Below, in pieces: positions 22,640 to 35,600 of a DNA stretch of 64,000 bases. Origin of the DNA: Apostichopus japonicus. Taxonomy: Eukaryota > Echinodermata > Holothuroidea > Aspidochirotida > Stichopodidae. Each line of letters starts with the position of its first letter. Within the stretch, counting starts at the first letter, position 1. Made by a program: the position numbers and the translations under genes. Location of the stretch: contig NC_092567.1 of NCBI RefSeq assembly GCF_037975245.1, positions 18,234,876 to 18,298,875 on the forward strand, in the 5' to 3' direction. The notes beneath the pieces are model-generated. The model was not told the DNA's origin. It saw only the letters and a program-made list of their open reading frames with translations, and ran no database searches.

Positions 22640-22895
22640 TATAAATTTTATGTGAAGTTTTACTAATTTTGGGGATACTTTTACCAAAATTAAATAAATT
22701 TAGTTTTTAAGCACTAGGATGTTTTTGGTAAACAAGGATAGATTTGACTCATGAAACTTTTTTCAAATTATTCCCTACAGAATACTGTTCGAGATTGATC
22801 CAGGGAGAGGGTCTAGGGCAAAGAAATCTTACAGATGGTGTATAAATCCGAAAGTAACTTCTCTTTATGAGCGGATGAAGGAAAGTAGAGAGTGA
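21386..22895 (+). CDS. Small three-exon gene, Cys-rich finger-like N-terminus
   Basis: Predicted exons are 21386-21511 (or read further, to about 21545), 22116-22282 and 22781-22895. The first starts at ATG directly after TCTCTTGCAG and reads MDTCSCGVHSDTAA ... FTCHEEKCNRIF, a Cys pair resembling the start of a C2H2 finger. The second reads ITVDQEPLLYPTS ... LFMSYYVFNICYPIEVQAT, and the third ILFEIDPGRGSRAKK ... YERMKESRE before TGA. The exon 2-3 join is in frame (phase 2). The exon 1-2 join is not in frame if the strong GTAAGT at 21512 is used; reading on to ATTG|GTCTCA restores it and extends the finger-like part. I recall similar SYYVFNI-containing uncharacterised proteins in other animals, but I cannot name the family. 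It is perhaps nucleic-acid associated. A MITE sits in intron 1. Confidence 0.6.
21710..22077 (+). mobile_element. hAT-type MITE, copy 1
   Basis: Flanked by perfect 8-bp direct repeats AAGATATT (21702-21709 and 22078-22085). The ends are imperfect inverted repeats: CAAGGGCATAGGAACC at the left and TTCCTACGCCACTG at the right. It is rich in C/G runs. The same element occurs inverted at 25305-25659. The 8-bp target duplication and CA-G-GGC(G/A)TAGGAA ends fit a non-autonomous hAT. Confidence 0.88.
22116..22282 (+). CDS. Small gene exon 2
   Basis: Acceptor TATGTAACAG, donor AG|GTACAG. It reads CNPFLRNRM, ITVDQEPLLYPTS, SYYVFNICYP. It lies 30 bp downstream of the MITE's target duplication, so the acceptor has survived the insertion. 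Confidence 0.6.
22549..22634. repeat. (TA)n microsatellite
   Basis: About 85 bp of TA in intron 2 of the small gene. Confidence 0.95.
22781..22895 (+). CDS. Small gene terminal exon
   Basis: Acceptor TTCCCTACAG. It reads ILFEIDPGRGSRAKKSYRW, INPKVTSLYERM, then TGA. It completes the split Arg codon of exon 2. An AATAAA-like TTAATAAACA follows at about 23101. Confidence 0.6.
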
Positions 22896-25304
22896 GATAT
22901 GCAGTGAATGTGGCCAAAAGTATTAAGCTACTTGGTTTAACTGCATTTAATTTTGTTTTGTTTAATGCCGTATACTTTTTGTTTTTTGTTTAATGATACC
23001 TCCATTTCAAAAGCACTGACTCTGTGAACTATTCTGCTATAAATCACTAAATTTTACAGATTCATGTTACAATGTAACTTAAAGTTGATTTCTAAAATAC
23101 TTAATAAACAGTAAGGTAATCTGCTTGCTTCAGAAGTATTTTAACCAAACATTGTATTTTCTTAAATACAAAATATGATTCTGTACAGAACAACCACATA
23201 GCTTTTTCAGTACAAGTTGGATGTAACTATATAAAAATATCCAAATTTGAGCACTGTCAAGTAGATTTTCTGATTGTTCTATAAATTGGAAAGGGTTCAT
23301 TTTACCAAAAAAATATCCCAGTGTGCCTGAGCATTTCAATGGAAGATTCATCACTTTGACATTGACCATCAATCTAACTGTTTTCTTTTTTTCTTTCTAT
23401 TGATTTGGGAGTTGGTCTGATAGCAGTAAAGCTTATATTATTTCCAAGAGTAGCAACTGTACTCATTCGAAACAAAGTATTTTTACTAGAAGAAATCCTT
23501 TTAAGTACTCTAAGCATATAAATAGTATTTGAGTTTCACACTGTTAATAGCTTTTTGTTTCAGGTTCAGTTTCAATGCAACTTAAGTGGTTTCCAGGTTC
23601 ATGTTATTGTTTTGTTTCTTATTTCTTTAGTATGTCATAGAGTAGTATTTTTTAGTCGTTGCTCTTTCATTCTAGACACTATCTCTTTGTAAGAGTGCTA
23701 ATTACAATGGACAGCAGTATCCTTGGTAGGTTCATAAGGTAAATTAACCCCTTGCTATTCAGCATTTATCAATCTTGCTTAAATAGTATTTTACCTTTGG
23801 AAGTCTAATATCATCAGGAAAGTCCAGATTAATGTGCTGAGATAGCTTAGTAGTAGTATGATAATATCACTGTTTTTCAACGCACTGGTAGACAAATTCA
23901 CACTTTATCCCTGTTTTGGAATGATATCTAAACTGTCCATGTTAGTGTAATATATTGTTACATTGTTGTTTGCAGTGCTAATTCCACATTTGCTGTATAT
24001 GATGTTATCCTAAAAGTCTAAAACACCTGTCAAGATTGCATGTTGGTAAATAAAGATATGTGTGTTTGGTAAATTTGACTCTCTCAATGTGTTCCTCTTG
24101 GTATAACGTTTATTTTTTCATCTAAATCTCTTTCATGTACAACAAATTCCTCTCCACATAGGATTCGCCCAGGATCACAAATTACTTTACCCATATATAG
24201 CAGCTTCATTTGAATACATAATTTTTACTTTCAACCACAACTTTTTAGCGTGTATACAAACTGTTATTTGGTAAATTAACGGAAACATTCTGTCTAGAAA
24301 CGAAAAAAGTTCGACCAATATACAAAAAGTATTTTGAATGTTACATCACTTTTTTCATGTTGCCACATAAAATTCTACCTGAATAAATAGAAATGAATCT
24401 GTTCCTACACAAACCGTAGTTGTGCATTTACAGTTGCTGTTGTACACTGATGAAAAAACAGATGGAAACTAATTGACAGCTTTTCTTTTGTAAATATACA
24501 GAGAAATTTTTTACAGTGTACTGACTACTCATGTATTGTTTTTTTTCCCCTTTCTGACAACAGTGGTCTATTTGTCATTGATTCTTTGTAAGTCCATCAA
24601 ATGTATTCAGGTTTATGTTTCCAAGTCTCAAAGCATTGTGAGGTAAGCATACTTTCCTGAATGTTAAAGATCGGTTGGCTTTAAAGGGCTTCTTTGTTCG
24701 CCACAAATTCCTCCAAGAATGCACGCTGTCAGCTATATTCAAACATAAATGAAAACAAAAATTAACAGCTGAACTTTGACCTGTGATACGATGACAGCGA
24801 CGTAGCTACAGGGGTGTCTCACCCCCCCCCCCCCACCTCTCCTCCCTCCGCAAGTATTGGCTTGAATCTTCAATAGTTGGAAAATGTGTGGTCAAAAACA
24901 TGAAAGTTGGAAAAGTTTATCTATGGTATGCAACATCTCTTAAATTAATTTATGGTGATCACATCCTTGATGAAATGAATTCTTATTTCTGAGTCAATAA
25001 TATTTTCTAATATTTCTCATTTTAGGCTAACATTATTATACAAGATTTGACGAAAACTGAAAATTAATCGAACTCTTGTACAACCTATTATAAATATAAA
25101 AATTAGACCTACTACAAATTAACTTTAAAATAGTCTGAATAGCCGTTATAGATTATTTAAGGTACAAGGAATTGACAATCCACTTATGTTATGCTGCTAA
25201 ACATTTCAGTGATTGACTTTGTACGTGTTCACGGTGTTCATTTCGCAAGCCTAGGTATGACTATATTGTAACCCGCAACGGTATAGGGTAGCTTTACTAA
25301 CACA
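22896..25304. other. 3' flank of the small gene and intergenic sequence
   Basis: AT-rich, with no recognised exon. A fragment beginning CAGCGACGTAGCTACAGGGG near 24795, followed by a C-run, resembles one end of another MITE, but the other end was not found. Confidence 0.4.
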
Positions 25305-25659
25305 CAGTGGCGTAGGAAGGTACTTTTGAGTGGGGGGGGGGCTGAAGACTGATGGCCGGCCTGGGGGAGGGGTCTAAGGGGAGGGGGTGAATTTTTTGCA
25401 TTTCCAGGTAGCCTTAGATGCAATTTGGTGCAATATAGCACACTTCAACACCCACTCCATTTTGTAAACTTAATTTTGTATTTTCACCAGGCCTTAGATG
25501 CAATTTGGTGCTCCAAATGAGATTTTTTTTCTCATTTGGAAATGAAAAAGGGGTTTTCTGACTTGCGAAGCGGGGGGGCGGAATGATGCTTCCGCCCCTC
25601 CACATTTTTCACTGGGGGGGCTGGAGCCCCCAGCCCCCCCCCCGGTTCCTACGCCCTTG
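25305..25659 (-). mobile_element. hAT-type MITE, copy 2 (inverted)
   Basis: Same family as 21710-22077 in the opposite orientation. It is flanked by perfect 8-bp duplications CTAACACA (25297-25304 and 25660-25667). Ends are CAGTGGCGTAGGAA and GTTCCTACGCCCTTG. Confidence 0.88.
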
Positions 25660-25667
25660 CTAACACA

Positions 25668-26611
25668 GTCAAGAAGATTTCTATTAGTCAGTCTTATCCT
25701 ACGAATCCACCGAGTTGGAAAATAATGATTCTAGCTGGAATATTATGAGTCTATGCCCGCCCCTCCCCGAATCAGGAAACCCTTATATCCTCCCTCCCTC
25801 CCTACCCCCCCCCCCTCCTAATCAGAAGACCCTATAAACGTCCCTGTAGGAGGTTGTGGTTTTGACCTAACGATGCAGAAAATTACCAGCATTTTTGTCA
25901 AGCAATCAACTTCAGCCACCACCGGAATATCCCCCTTAATTAACCAAGTTCTTTGTGGCACCAAGCTATGGCGGGCCATCAGTCTCATATCGTGGGAAAC
26001 TGACATTTACCGATTAAAATCCACATATACCAATTTCCTTCGACTTATACTAGATTCTAGCAGCTTAAATTGACTTCTACCGATTAAACTTGACCTATCA
26101 TCGATTTAAACTGGTAGATGTCGATTATCTCTATCTATATCTACGGTATATCTATATGACTGTGTTTTAGCGCTGTGCGTGTTGCATCACTTAAAGGCAT
26201 TCGTGTTGTAAGCTGAGGACATATTTTTGTGTTAACTTCTCCCGTAACTGGTTATAATGAATAGCTATTATTATATGAAAGAAAAGACTTCATAGCTAGT
26301 AGTCACCAGCAATACCATATAGTTCTTTGTGATAAAGGGATACCCCCTCCCTCCAAAAAACACAAAAACGTGTTAGTAATACGTAGGCCCATATATATTG
26401 TGGTAAAATGGGACTCATTGACTTATGCTTTTAGACAGAGTCTACCTTTATCGGAACAGAAAAGGAAAAATGCACGATGAATAGATACATTTTATTGAAT
26501 ATTCATGATCATAATATAAAAAAACAGCCGAGCGTACACCGTTTCATGCACAAGCATAGTTATACACACTCACCTTTACACGTTGTTGTTAAATGCGCTA
26601 ACAAGAAAAAC
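25668..26611. other. Upstream flank of copy C
   Basis: Contains C/T-rich runs (25755-25820) and short GATTAAA/TCGATT-containing stretches. It should hold the promoter and 5'UTR of copy C, but no core element could be fixed. Confidence 0.35.
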
Positions 26612-26669
26612 ATGGATTTTCACCGACAAGTTTTGGGTTTTTGCTTACTGATTCTCCTCATCGCAAGAA
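26612..26669 (+). CDS. Copy C exon 1: signal peptide
   Basis: MDFHRQVLGFCLLILLIAR, then donor A|GTAAGT in phase 1. The ATG is in a good context (AAAACATGG). Confidence 0.7.
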
Positions 26670-29600
26670 GTAAGTTTCTTGTTGTTTTTTTTAAATAATT
26701 TCTGTTACTTGAAAACAATGTTTTGTATTCATATTATCAATATTGTTATCTTTTTTCTTTCAATTTGCGTAAACCATGCACTATCAAGAACTGTTTTCTG
26801 CTTTTAAACTATGATATTCTTCCTAAGCTTTTAACAAACAAAAATATATCCTTCTTTTGAGCAATGGTGATTTTCGCATTTAGACAAATGACAAATGAGT
26901 GCAGATATCAGATGCTTTAAACTAACTTAGCGTTACAGTATAAAGTGGAGTGATTAGGATTGCAAGAACTCAAGGGGTGTTAAGAAAATATGAAATCTTT
27001 CCGTTTCTGTTCCTGTGGTTATGTGCGTGTCCCCCTTTTCAACCCCCCCCCCCCACACACACACACTCATTTGTCCCATGTTCTAAACACTTTAGGGTAA
27101 AGATAACACACAGTGCTGATCCTTTACAGCTCCTCCAATCTTAAATCAAGGTTAAATTTGCTTCAAGTTAACATTGTTTGGCAAACTGGAACAGTACATT
27201 TGGTAACCTGTGGGTTGGGGGAAATCCAAATTTCTTTCCCGACTGATTAAGGTAGAGGGCTAAACATATGACCCAGAGACGAATGAAGTTACGAGACACA
27301 CATTTTCTGCCACATTTTAAATTTTATGATGAGTCACAGTGCAACCGCATTTTTCATCGTATATTTCAAGTAATTCTGATAATTCCATTTGTCGATTGTA
27401 CCAACTATCAGCAGTTGTTGATGGCATTCAACATTTCAGACACATTTTTCTATCTCCCCGACAGTTGTTTCGGGTGAGGCCAGTGGCAATCCAACGCTCA
27501 TTTATCTTGAAAGTGGTTCTGGTGGCAGCATTCGGGACCTTGCAAATGGGTTTCAAGCATCAGCAGCTTCAGGATCCCGCGGTGATATCGTCTACAACGA
27601 AAATACAATGACTTACTATTATGTCTTAGACGGCTTGGTGGAAACGGTAATGCGTGATACCTTTGCCACTGCAACTCTGTTTGATGATGGTAAGTTTCCA
27701 GCTCAAAAGTGCGTCATCAATTGTTGTTGTTGTGGCGAAGCGAGGTTCCTGGTAAAATTCAAAATTTACTTCAAATTTAAATCAAAATAATACAAGAACT
27801 GGTGGCTGACTGCTTATCATCCACTAAAGAGCCTGCATAAAATGTATAAAACTGAGTGGGCCTGACGTTTCGATCCTAACAGGATCTTCTTCAGATGCTA
27901 AATGACAAGAAGACACCTATAGTCACACTGTTGCGCCTTCTGACATTATTTTCTTTTGTTCACCAAGTTAATCCTCGGCTAATGAGCTTTTATATTTATA
28001 ACCGTGAAGGTTTGTCCGTATAAAATTAGCAAGCCCAGTGGTAGACCGTTCGGTAGCCTAGGTAACAAGGGGGAAAAACAGGCCTTAAAGTCACTTTGAC
28101 AACCCTCGATCAGCCACGCTATGTCTGACACAGGAGAAGACCGCGAGGATGAATTCCAAGATAGCTTGTCTGATTCAGATGTGTTTATTCCTCTGGAGGA
28201 TACCAATCTAGACCCCACCCAGAGACTGGAGAATGCTGTTCAGAAAGCAATTCAAAGAATGTCTGCAGAGCATACTAAGCCTACAAATGAACTTTGAACG
28301 TGAATGAAAGGTTCATTCCGAAGAAATCAAGAAATTTAAGTCTGACAATTCCAAATTGAGCAGACATTGTGTAGATTTAGCTATAACCGGGTAACAAGCC
28401 TTGAAAGTAAACACTCGATTTGCAAGCATCGCTTCCAAACGAGAATGAACGTTTTCTCCGAGAAAAAAAATAATAACTTGCGTATCGTGGGTTACGAAAC
28501 CGAGCCTAGAGAAGTCTGTCTGGAGATCCTTAAGGGGGGTTTTGACATACCATTGTTTAGTATACCGTTGTTTGGTATACCATAGTCTAGTATACAATTG
28601 TCTAGTATACCATTGTTTAGTATACCATTGTCCAGTATATCTTGTCTCCCATTGTCTTGTATAACATTGTCTAGTATAACACCGGCATTCAATAGATGTA
28701 AAACTGGAAAACGAGCTCATCGAGATAGAAAAGTGGCAGTGCGGGGAAGAAACAGACGTACTCTCGTTAAACTTTCCTTTTTCAAGAGAAACTCTTCTTC
28801 GCTCTGAGAACTGCAAAAGAAAAGATCGAAGATTGCGGCTATTTTATGACAGACGACCTCACCTTTATTAACCAGAGGCCGCAGATTTATACAAAAATGG
28901 CAACAGACTTCATGATTTCCAGCGAGGAATGTGCATGGAGGAGGAAGAACCGCGTATTCGTTCTCTGACTCCTAGATTATACAAAAGTGGACTGTTACAG
29001 AAGCCCTAGCTTCTGCAACTACTCATATCCAGATAACAATGGTTTTTCTTCCTTATCGTTGGATTTTGTGAGGATTATTGGTCTTAAAGTTCATTTGGTC
29101 CATGCAGAACCTGCCTGTGCTGCCGTGACGTTCGTTTCAGTGTTGATCACTTGTTTGATTGTTGTGGCCCTCTTTCAATGGGAATCTGGACATCTTTTGT
29201 GTCTTTTTTCCCGTTGGATTCACTTTCTTTTTTGTTACTTTTTTAATCTCTTTGGTAATGATGCTCGAAACTTAAACTTTGTGGACCTAATAACTCAGTT
29301 GATTAATACAGAGCCGACCTCCAATACAACTATTAAGTCTGCAGCTATTCAGTGGGAACTTCTTTAATTTAAAATTATGTTCTGTCAATATGAAGTATTT
29401 CAAAGATAAGGCTTATGAACGTATAGGCGTAAGGAAAATTATGTATTGCCAAAAGTTTCCGATCTTGAATGTCATGTATATTTGTCTATCACTTCTTTTG
29501 CTAGGATGCTAGGAGATCTCCCAAACAAAACAAAACATTTCGTAGACGTTTGGGGGTATTTCTTCATCACGAATATTCTTTTTAGTATGAGCCTATGAAA

Positions 29601-32600
29601 GATGATCATGGTTAAATTTGTGGTAGCTTTTGAAAATTCATTTCTATTCCTTTAGTGACAGGAGACGTGATTGGTATCGAGGTATGCTGCGAACGGATCT
29701 TCGCAGTCCTCGACCTCGGCGGAGGTTCTTACTCCATAGTATTTTGCTTGAACGATTTCACGTACACTCTACTTACCTTCAACGGACGAATCTGTGCCCC
29801 GAGGATTGCTGTCTACTGTGCAATGCGGTAAAATACAAATACTTTGAATATCGTCAATATCATGCATAATGTCAACGCGTTAATTCAGAATTAGTATACT
29901 CAAATATTGAAGGAAAGACGCCAGAAGTGGTAAAGCTAAACATAAAATGAAAAGCATTGTATTGGTCCATATTTTGTGAGATCCATTGTATACCATTGTA
30001 TCGTATACCACTATCTTGTACCCTGATTTTATAACTAAAAAAACAATAAATATCGGGTCTAAAGGGTTCAAAAGAAAAACCTTGATCAGAAATAATACCA
30101 TCTGCTTCGAATTTCCAGTTGACAGCACTTTCAATTCATTTGTAAGATGGTCCTCCTGACCAGGTTAAGAGAGGTTGCACCTTCGCTACGGTCCCATTGC
30201 CAACAAAGATATCATTATAACCACGCTCAGTTTTGATGAAATCCAAACTGAGCAAAAGTCTTGAATCTTCGCAAGTTGAGAAAACAAGTTCCATTTGAGC
30301 GTTGTTTGGAAAGGAGGATGGATAATTTAGGGACGAAAAGTTGTAGTACGTTTGAATACGCTATCTGTAACGCTATCTGTAACGCCAAATATAGCAGCGT
30401 CCTGAAACTTAAAAGAGAGTATTATAAGAAACTTGTCAAATTTGTTTGATAAGAAACTTGTTATTCTATTAAAAGGAAAATAAAGATAAAGAAAATAGAA
30501 TATTAAAAGAAAATTGCCGATAGTTGTCAAAAAGGGGGTAGGGAATTTGAACATAAATCTCTGCAAACGTTGCAAAATATAACACCAAACTGCAAATAAG
30601 CATCTCTAGTATACCATTGTCTAGTATACCATTGTCTAGTATACCATTGTCTAGTATGCTATTGTCTATAGTAAACCATTGTCTAGTATACCATTGCCTA
30701 GTATACCATTGTATGCCATGTCTATAGTAAAGCATTTTCTAGTATACAATTTCCTAGTATACTATTGTCTAGTATACCATTTTCTAGTATACCATTGTGT
30801 ATTATACCATTGTCCAGTGGCCATTGTCCAGTATACCATTGTCCAGTATTTCATTGTCTAGTATACTATTGTCCAGTATATCATGTATATCATTGTCTAG
30901 TATACTATTGTTTAGTATACCATATTCTAGTAGACCATTTTTTAATATATAATTGTCTAGTATACCATTGTTTAGTATACCATTGTCCAGTATATCTTGT
31001 CTACCATTGTCTTGTACAACATTGTTTAGTATACCATTGTCTAGTAGGCCTATACCATTGTCTAGTATAACACCGACATGATCACTACAGTATTCTACCT
31101 AATACTTCAGAACATTTTAGAGAAGTGAATGTCAAAAGTCAAAAGGCGTATTAATGTCTTCTAAACAGTGTTATGTACATCACAACTGACAACGGTATTG
31201 ATTCCTGGGATTTTTCGGATATAAACAATGCGTTGACGAGCCTAGTGACCCTCCCATCTGGAACTTTCGTAAGCGATACGACCACTTATGGAAGTTGCCC
31301 TTTGAGTCTGGTGTATGGATTAAGTGAGTAATAGGTAACTAAGAGAACACCAGTACGCCACCACCCCACCCCCCCCCACCCACACACACATTTCACCCCA
31401 TACCAATTTAACTTTTGTCATTTCATGTATTTGTTTCTCCTCAATATACAGGTTTAACAAAGAATAGTTACTAACATAAATTGAAGTACAACGAGGAAGG
31501 AAGTGGCCTATAGAATACCGTCATTCCTAGTATTACAATATTAAAAGTCAGAATACGATTGTAGCAAGAATCCCAAGTCCATCATTGGCAAACGTTACTA
31601 TCACAAAGACTAAGAATATGCAAACTGTAAACACAAGTAGGCCTACTACATTTTACATAATCAAAAGCTTCGTTTATGACGTTTTTGCACTCAAAAGAAT
31701 ACACTGACATTTTCTAACTACTTAAGACTTCGGGTACAAAAATGAACGAAATATGTAAACCAAGCCATGATACACAAATTAACAATCCTTTGGTTCCACT
31801 ATAGTTGTAAAAAGTATTAGCTTCCATTCAGAGACGTTGTAGGTCCTTGAGCTTCCAGATTCTTTTTGATAACTTCACTGTTGTGTTTGCGTACCAGAGC
31901 AACTATTTTGCCATCGTGAGACCAGGCTGATCTGAGAATAGGGTTGGTTTTTGCTGCCTGAAATAATTGCTGGCTATCCTTGTAAGCTCTATTTTGATCA
32001 CAAGTTTTGTGCCTTCTAGTTTGCGTCTGGTTTTGATATATTTCTCCCTGAAAGTTCTCGAACTTTACTATGATGGCCTTAGGTTTAACTTGTTTAACTT
32101 GAACGGTTCAGTGTGAAACCAAGGTAATGGTTCAACTGCCTGAACAGTCGAATTTTCTCAAGACCCCAGGCCAGCCAACATCATCTTCTTTATAAAAATC
32201 ATTTATTCCCCCCCACAGCCCTTCCATAACGTATCAGGCCCCTATATAATCAGTCGCGGAAATTTTGAATTTGGCCCTCCCACCTTTGAAATCCTGCACA
32301 TTTTGCTGGTTAATATCGGTTATAGACTACTAAGCTTTGAAGCAACATCCGGAAGTGTTCTTAGCATAATCTTTGTAATGTAAAAGAAGTGACTGCACTA
32401 TAACCCTTCGAACCCCTGATCCCCCGTTTCTTGTTTACTATACTCCTGGTCTTATTATCCATGTTTTAATGATATTGGCTAGAATACATGTAGCAGCCCC
32501 AATTTTTGTTTACTTGTTCTGAGACTCTTACATCCATCTACAGATTCGGCAGGATCGACCGATCTATTTTTCACTTTGATGGATGGGACTATAATATACA

Positions 32601-35600
32601 GTTCATCTGCTGGTGCAGCAATCACCACTTTTCTAGACGTCGTAGGTCGGACAGATGTCTCCTTCCTCGCAGCCGACGATGTGTGTCTTTATTTCTCTAC
32701 TTTCGATGGAACGACACATCGAGTGGAGTACGTTACTCGAAGTGCACCAACTGGTACACCCACTATCGTTCAAGATAATACCGAAGTCGCTGGTCTGGAT
32801 GCCTGTGAGCCGCCCTGTCAAGACACAATGTGTCGTAAGTATAACCGTTGTATACTGTACCCTTTGTATTCGCAACACACTATAGCTATGAACGTGATTG
32901 GTACTGGGTGACAGGATTAGATCTTTATCTCGTGATTTCTTGTTTGTTTTTGTTGCTTGTTTGCGTGTAGGGAGGGAAACTTATGTGTAAAGTAAAGCGC
33001 GGTGCAGGGTTCACAGAATGGACTCATATGGCGTCCTGGTATCGAATTCGTGCTTCTTATGTGACCTTGCTTTGTGAACTTGTTTCGGACTCGGCCTGCT
33101 TTGTACTCGCGACTTTTCCAGAACTTCACTATAGCCCTGCCATTTATTCCCCCCCCCCCCCCCCATACAAATATTTAAAAAAAACAGTATATCGGATAGT
33201 TGGAAAACGAATTCGAAACTCCCTATCCTTGAGAATCCCTCGGAACGAACTATCAGCTTATTGTTTGTTGATTCGTATTGGAGTTTTATGATCCACGCTG
33301 CAAACGCCACCATCTTCTTTAATGGTAACTAATGCCCTCATACTCCCCATTGCCCATATACAAAACATCTGGTATTTATATCAACTTGTCGTGCATATAA
33401 CCCCATATCATTAAACACCCTCCCCCCCCCCGCTCCGCCCGCCACCCAAAAGGCACTAAATAAACAGTTGTTGCTTTAATCGTAACATTTAACTCCCTAA
33501 CCACCACCCATATCCGCCCTTCCCCAGCCCCCACCCCTATCCCATCCTTATCCAACCGGACACGACTATTTTCCTGATTCCCCCTATAGGCTATTTATTT
33601 CCGAATAACATATGTATTTTGTGTTCGTTAATTTGACAGCTGCCTCTTGTAGCTGTGGATGTGGATCATGTTTGCCAGGTCCTGGAACCGCTGCGGGAGA
33701 ATGCGTTTGTAACTTTCTACCACAGGCACGATGTGTATACTCAGGGGGTACTCCCGCTCCGGCTGCCTGTAACACTGGTAAGCGTTTACTCCATTTTACC
33801 ACGATCGATCGTATATGGTTTCTTCGTCTACGTGGTTGATTCCAAGCGACGTCTTTCTGGCTTGTTTAATAAAGAAAGTGATGACATCCCCCAATTGCAA
33901 GTGTCTCTCACAGACCAAATGTATAAAGTAAGGAAGTAACACAACGTTAGAAACCTAAACTTGAACCATAACATTACGTGATGTAACCAAGCGTATTGAT
34001 GTGTCCATCATAAGCAATCACTTCACCGTACATTGTCCATGGGCTTCCAGTGGATTCGCCCTGCATCAGAATAAGGGCCTTTATGCCATCCCCTGGACCC
34101 CACGACTTATGTAAAAGAGGGTGCGGGTGCGGGGGTGTAGACATTTTTTTGCAATTGCTAAGGAGGTACGAAAAGAGGGAAAGGTTAAGAATAACTGCAT
34201 TAAAGAATATCTCAGGCCATTGTGGGAATTGATTGGTGAGGTTTTTTATGGATGAGTGAACTATGAACCTGTGGTAATGTGTCAATAAGAGTGATATTGG
34301 CAAATCTGTGTCAACGTTGTCGATATATCAAAGTTTCACGCAAAAATTCCAGGATTTTCCACGGATAGTCACAAGTCTTCACCTGCGGATTTGATCTCGT
34401 GACGGTACATTGCCAAATGACGTGCACGATTCTATAGGCCTTCCAAAGGCTTCAACATGATATCTATCATCTTTGTCGTATACTTGCACACTCAACGGTT
34501 AGCCGTCACTGCAGTTCTCGACTAAACCGACCACAAAACCATCGTTTCAAAAATTGAAAAAGTGATGATAACCTATACGATTTCCTTTAATTGCTGTAAA
34601 TGTTTCTGTAGAAGATGAGAACAACGAATCGGTACCATTTCCAAGTTTGACGTTGTATATATTCTGTTTAAGAAAGCTGAAACATTGCCGTGATGCCACC
34701 GCCATATGAATGAAAACCAAAAGGCACTCTTTCTTTGACCTTCGCAATTAGAAATTTGCCTTGCCGATATCGATCCCGAAGTCAAACGCTGTCATAAGCA
34801 TTAAGCAATTTGTTAACATTAATTTCACTCAATTAGCATGGTTACTTAAGAAAGTAAAAAAGGGGTTGTGACGTATTTTCGTTTCGTGCTTTTGTCTCAA
34901 GCATGCGATTATTTGTTAGTTGGTTTCGTTATCAAACCACGGGGATCCGTATTTCTTGCCGAAATACAGAATTCAACTGACAGGTGCAGGAATTCTCTGG
35001 TTTATCGTGCTGTAATATTCATCCAGTCTGATTATTTAGAACCTTTTATATAATTTCAGTCATTGTTTATTCATATTATTTGTTAACCATTCAAGTATCT
35101 TACTGACTGTCTGAACAATGTTTGAAATTGTTTGATCACAATGTTGTTTTCATGCTGATATTTGGTAGGTCTTTGTACACTCCTTTTTATAAATATTTGC
35201 TATACTTTTACTGGTTTTGATAAATTAATTAACCTTTTCACCTAACAGTTTCTCGTAATCCCATTGGAGGACTTCGTCATATGTCATTGTTTAACGTCTC
35301 TGATTAGAAGTACTGCCAGGTGTGTTCCTGTTTTTTCTTGCATTTCATTACATTCGAACATTTTATTGCACATGTGGTCTTACCTCTGTAACCAGTTGCG
35401 GTAGGATGAAACTTTGCGATGCGTCTGTATTCGAATGAGAAATAAAATTGTGAACATTGTGAATTCTGCCGACAAGCAACTATTCCGGAGACGAAAACTA
35501 ATCCAGCTCATCTTTAAAAGGATTTTATGTGTTTCCTTTTTCAAAACCATCATCAATATAGGGTATGAAACATTTGTTTTGTTTTTTACACAATCTCATT

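Noticed and set aside
28313..28816. Minus-strand 167-codon frame rich in YTRQW-like repeats
   Set aside because: Arises from the 15-bp minisatellite read in reverse.
30076..30357. CUB exon as part of copy C
   Set aside because: It is on the opposite strand, has an internal TGA and is a copy of the relic at 60.4 kb.
28547..31078. CRISPR array
   Set aside because: The 15-bp units are contiguous with no unique spacers, and the genome is eukaryotic.
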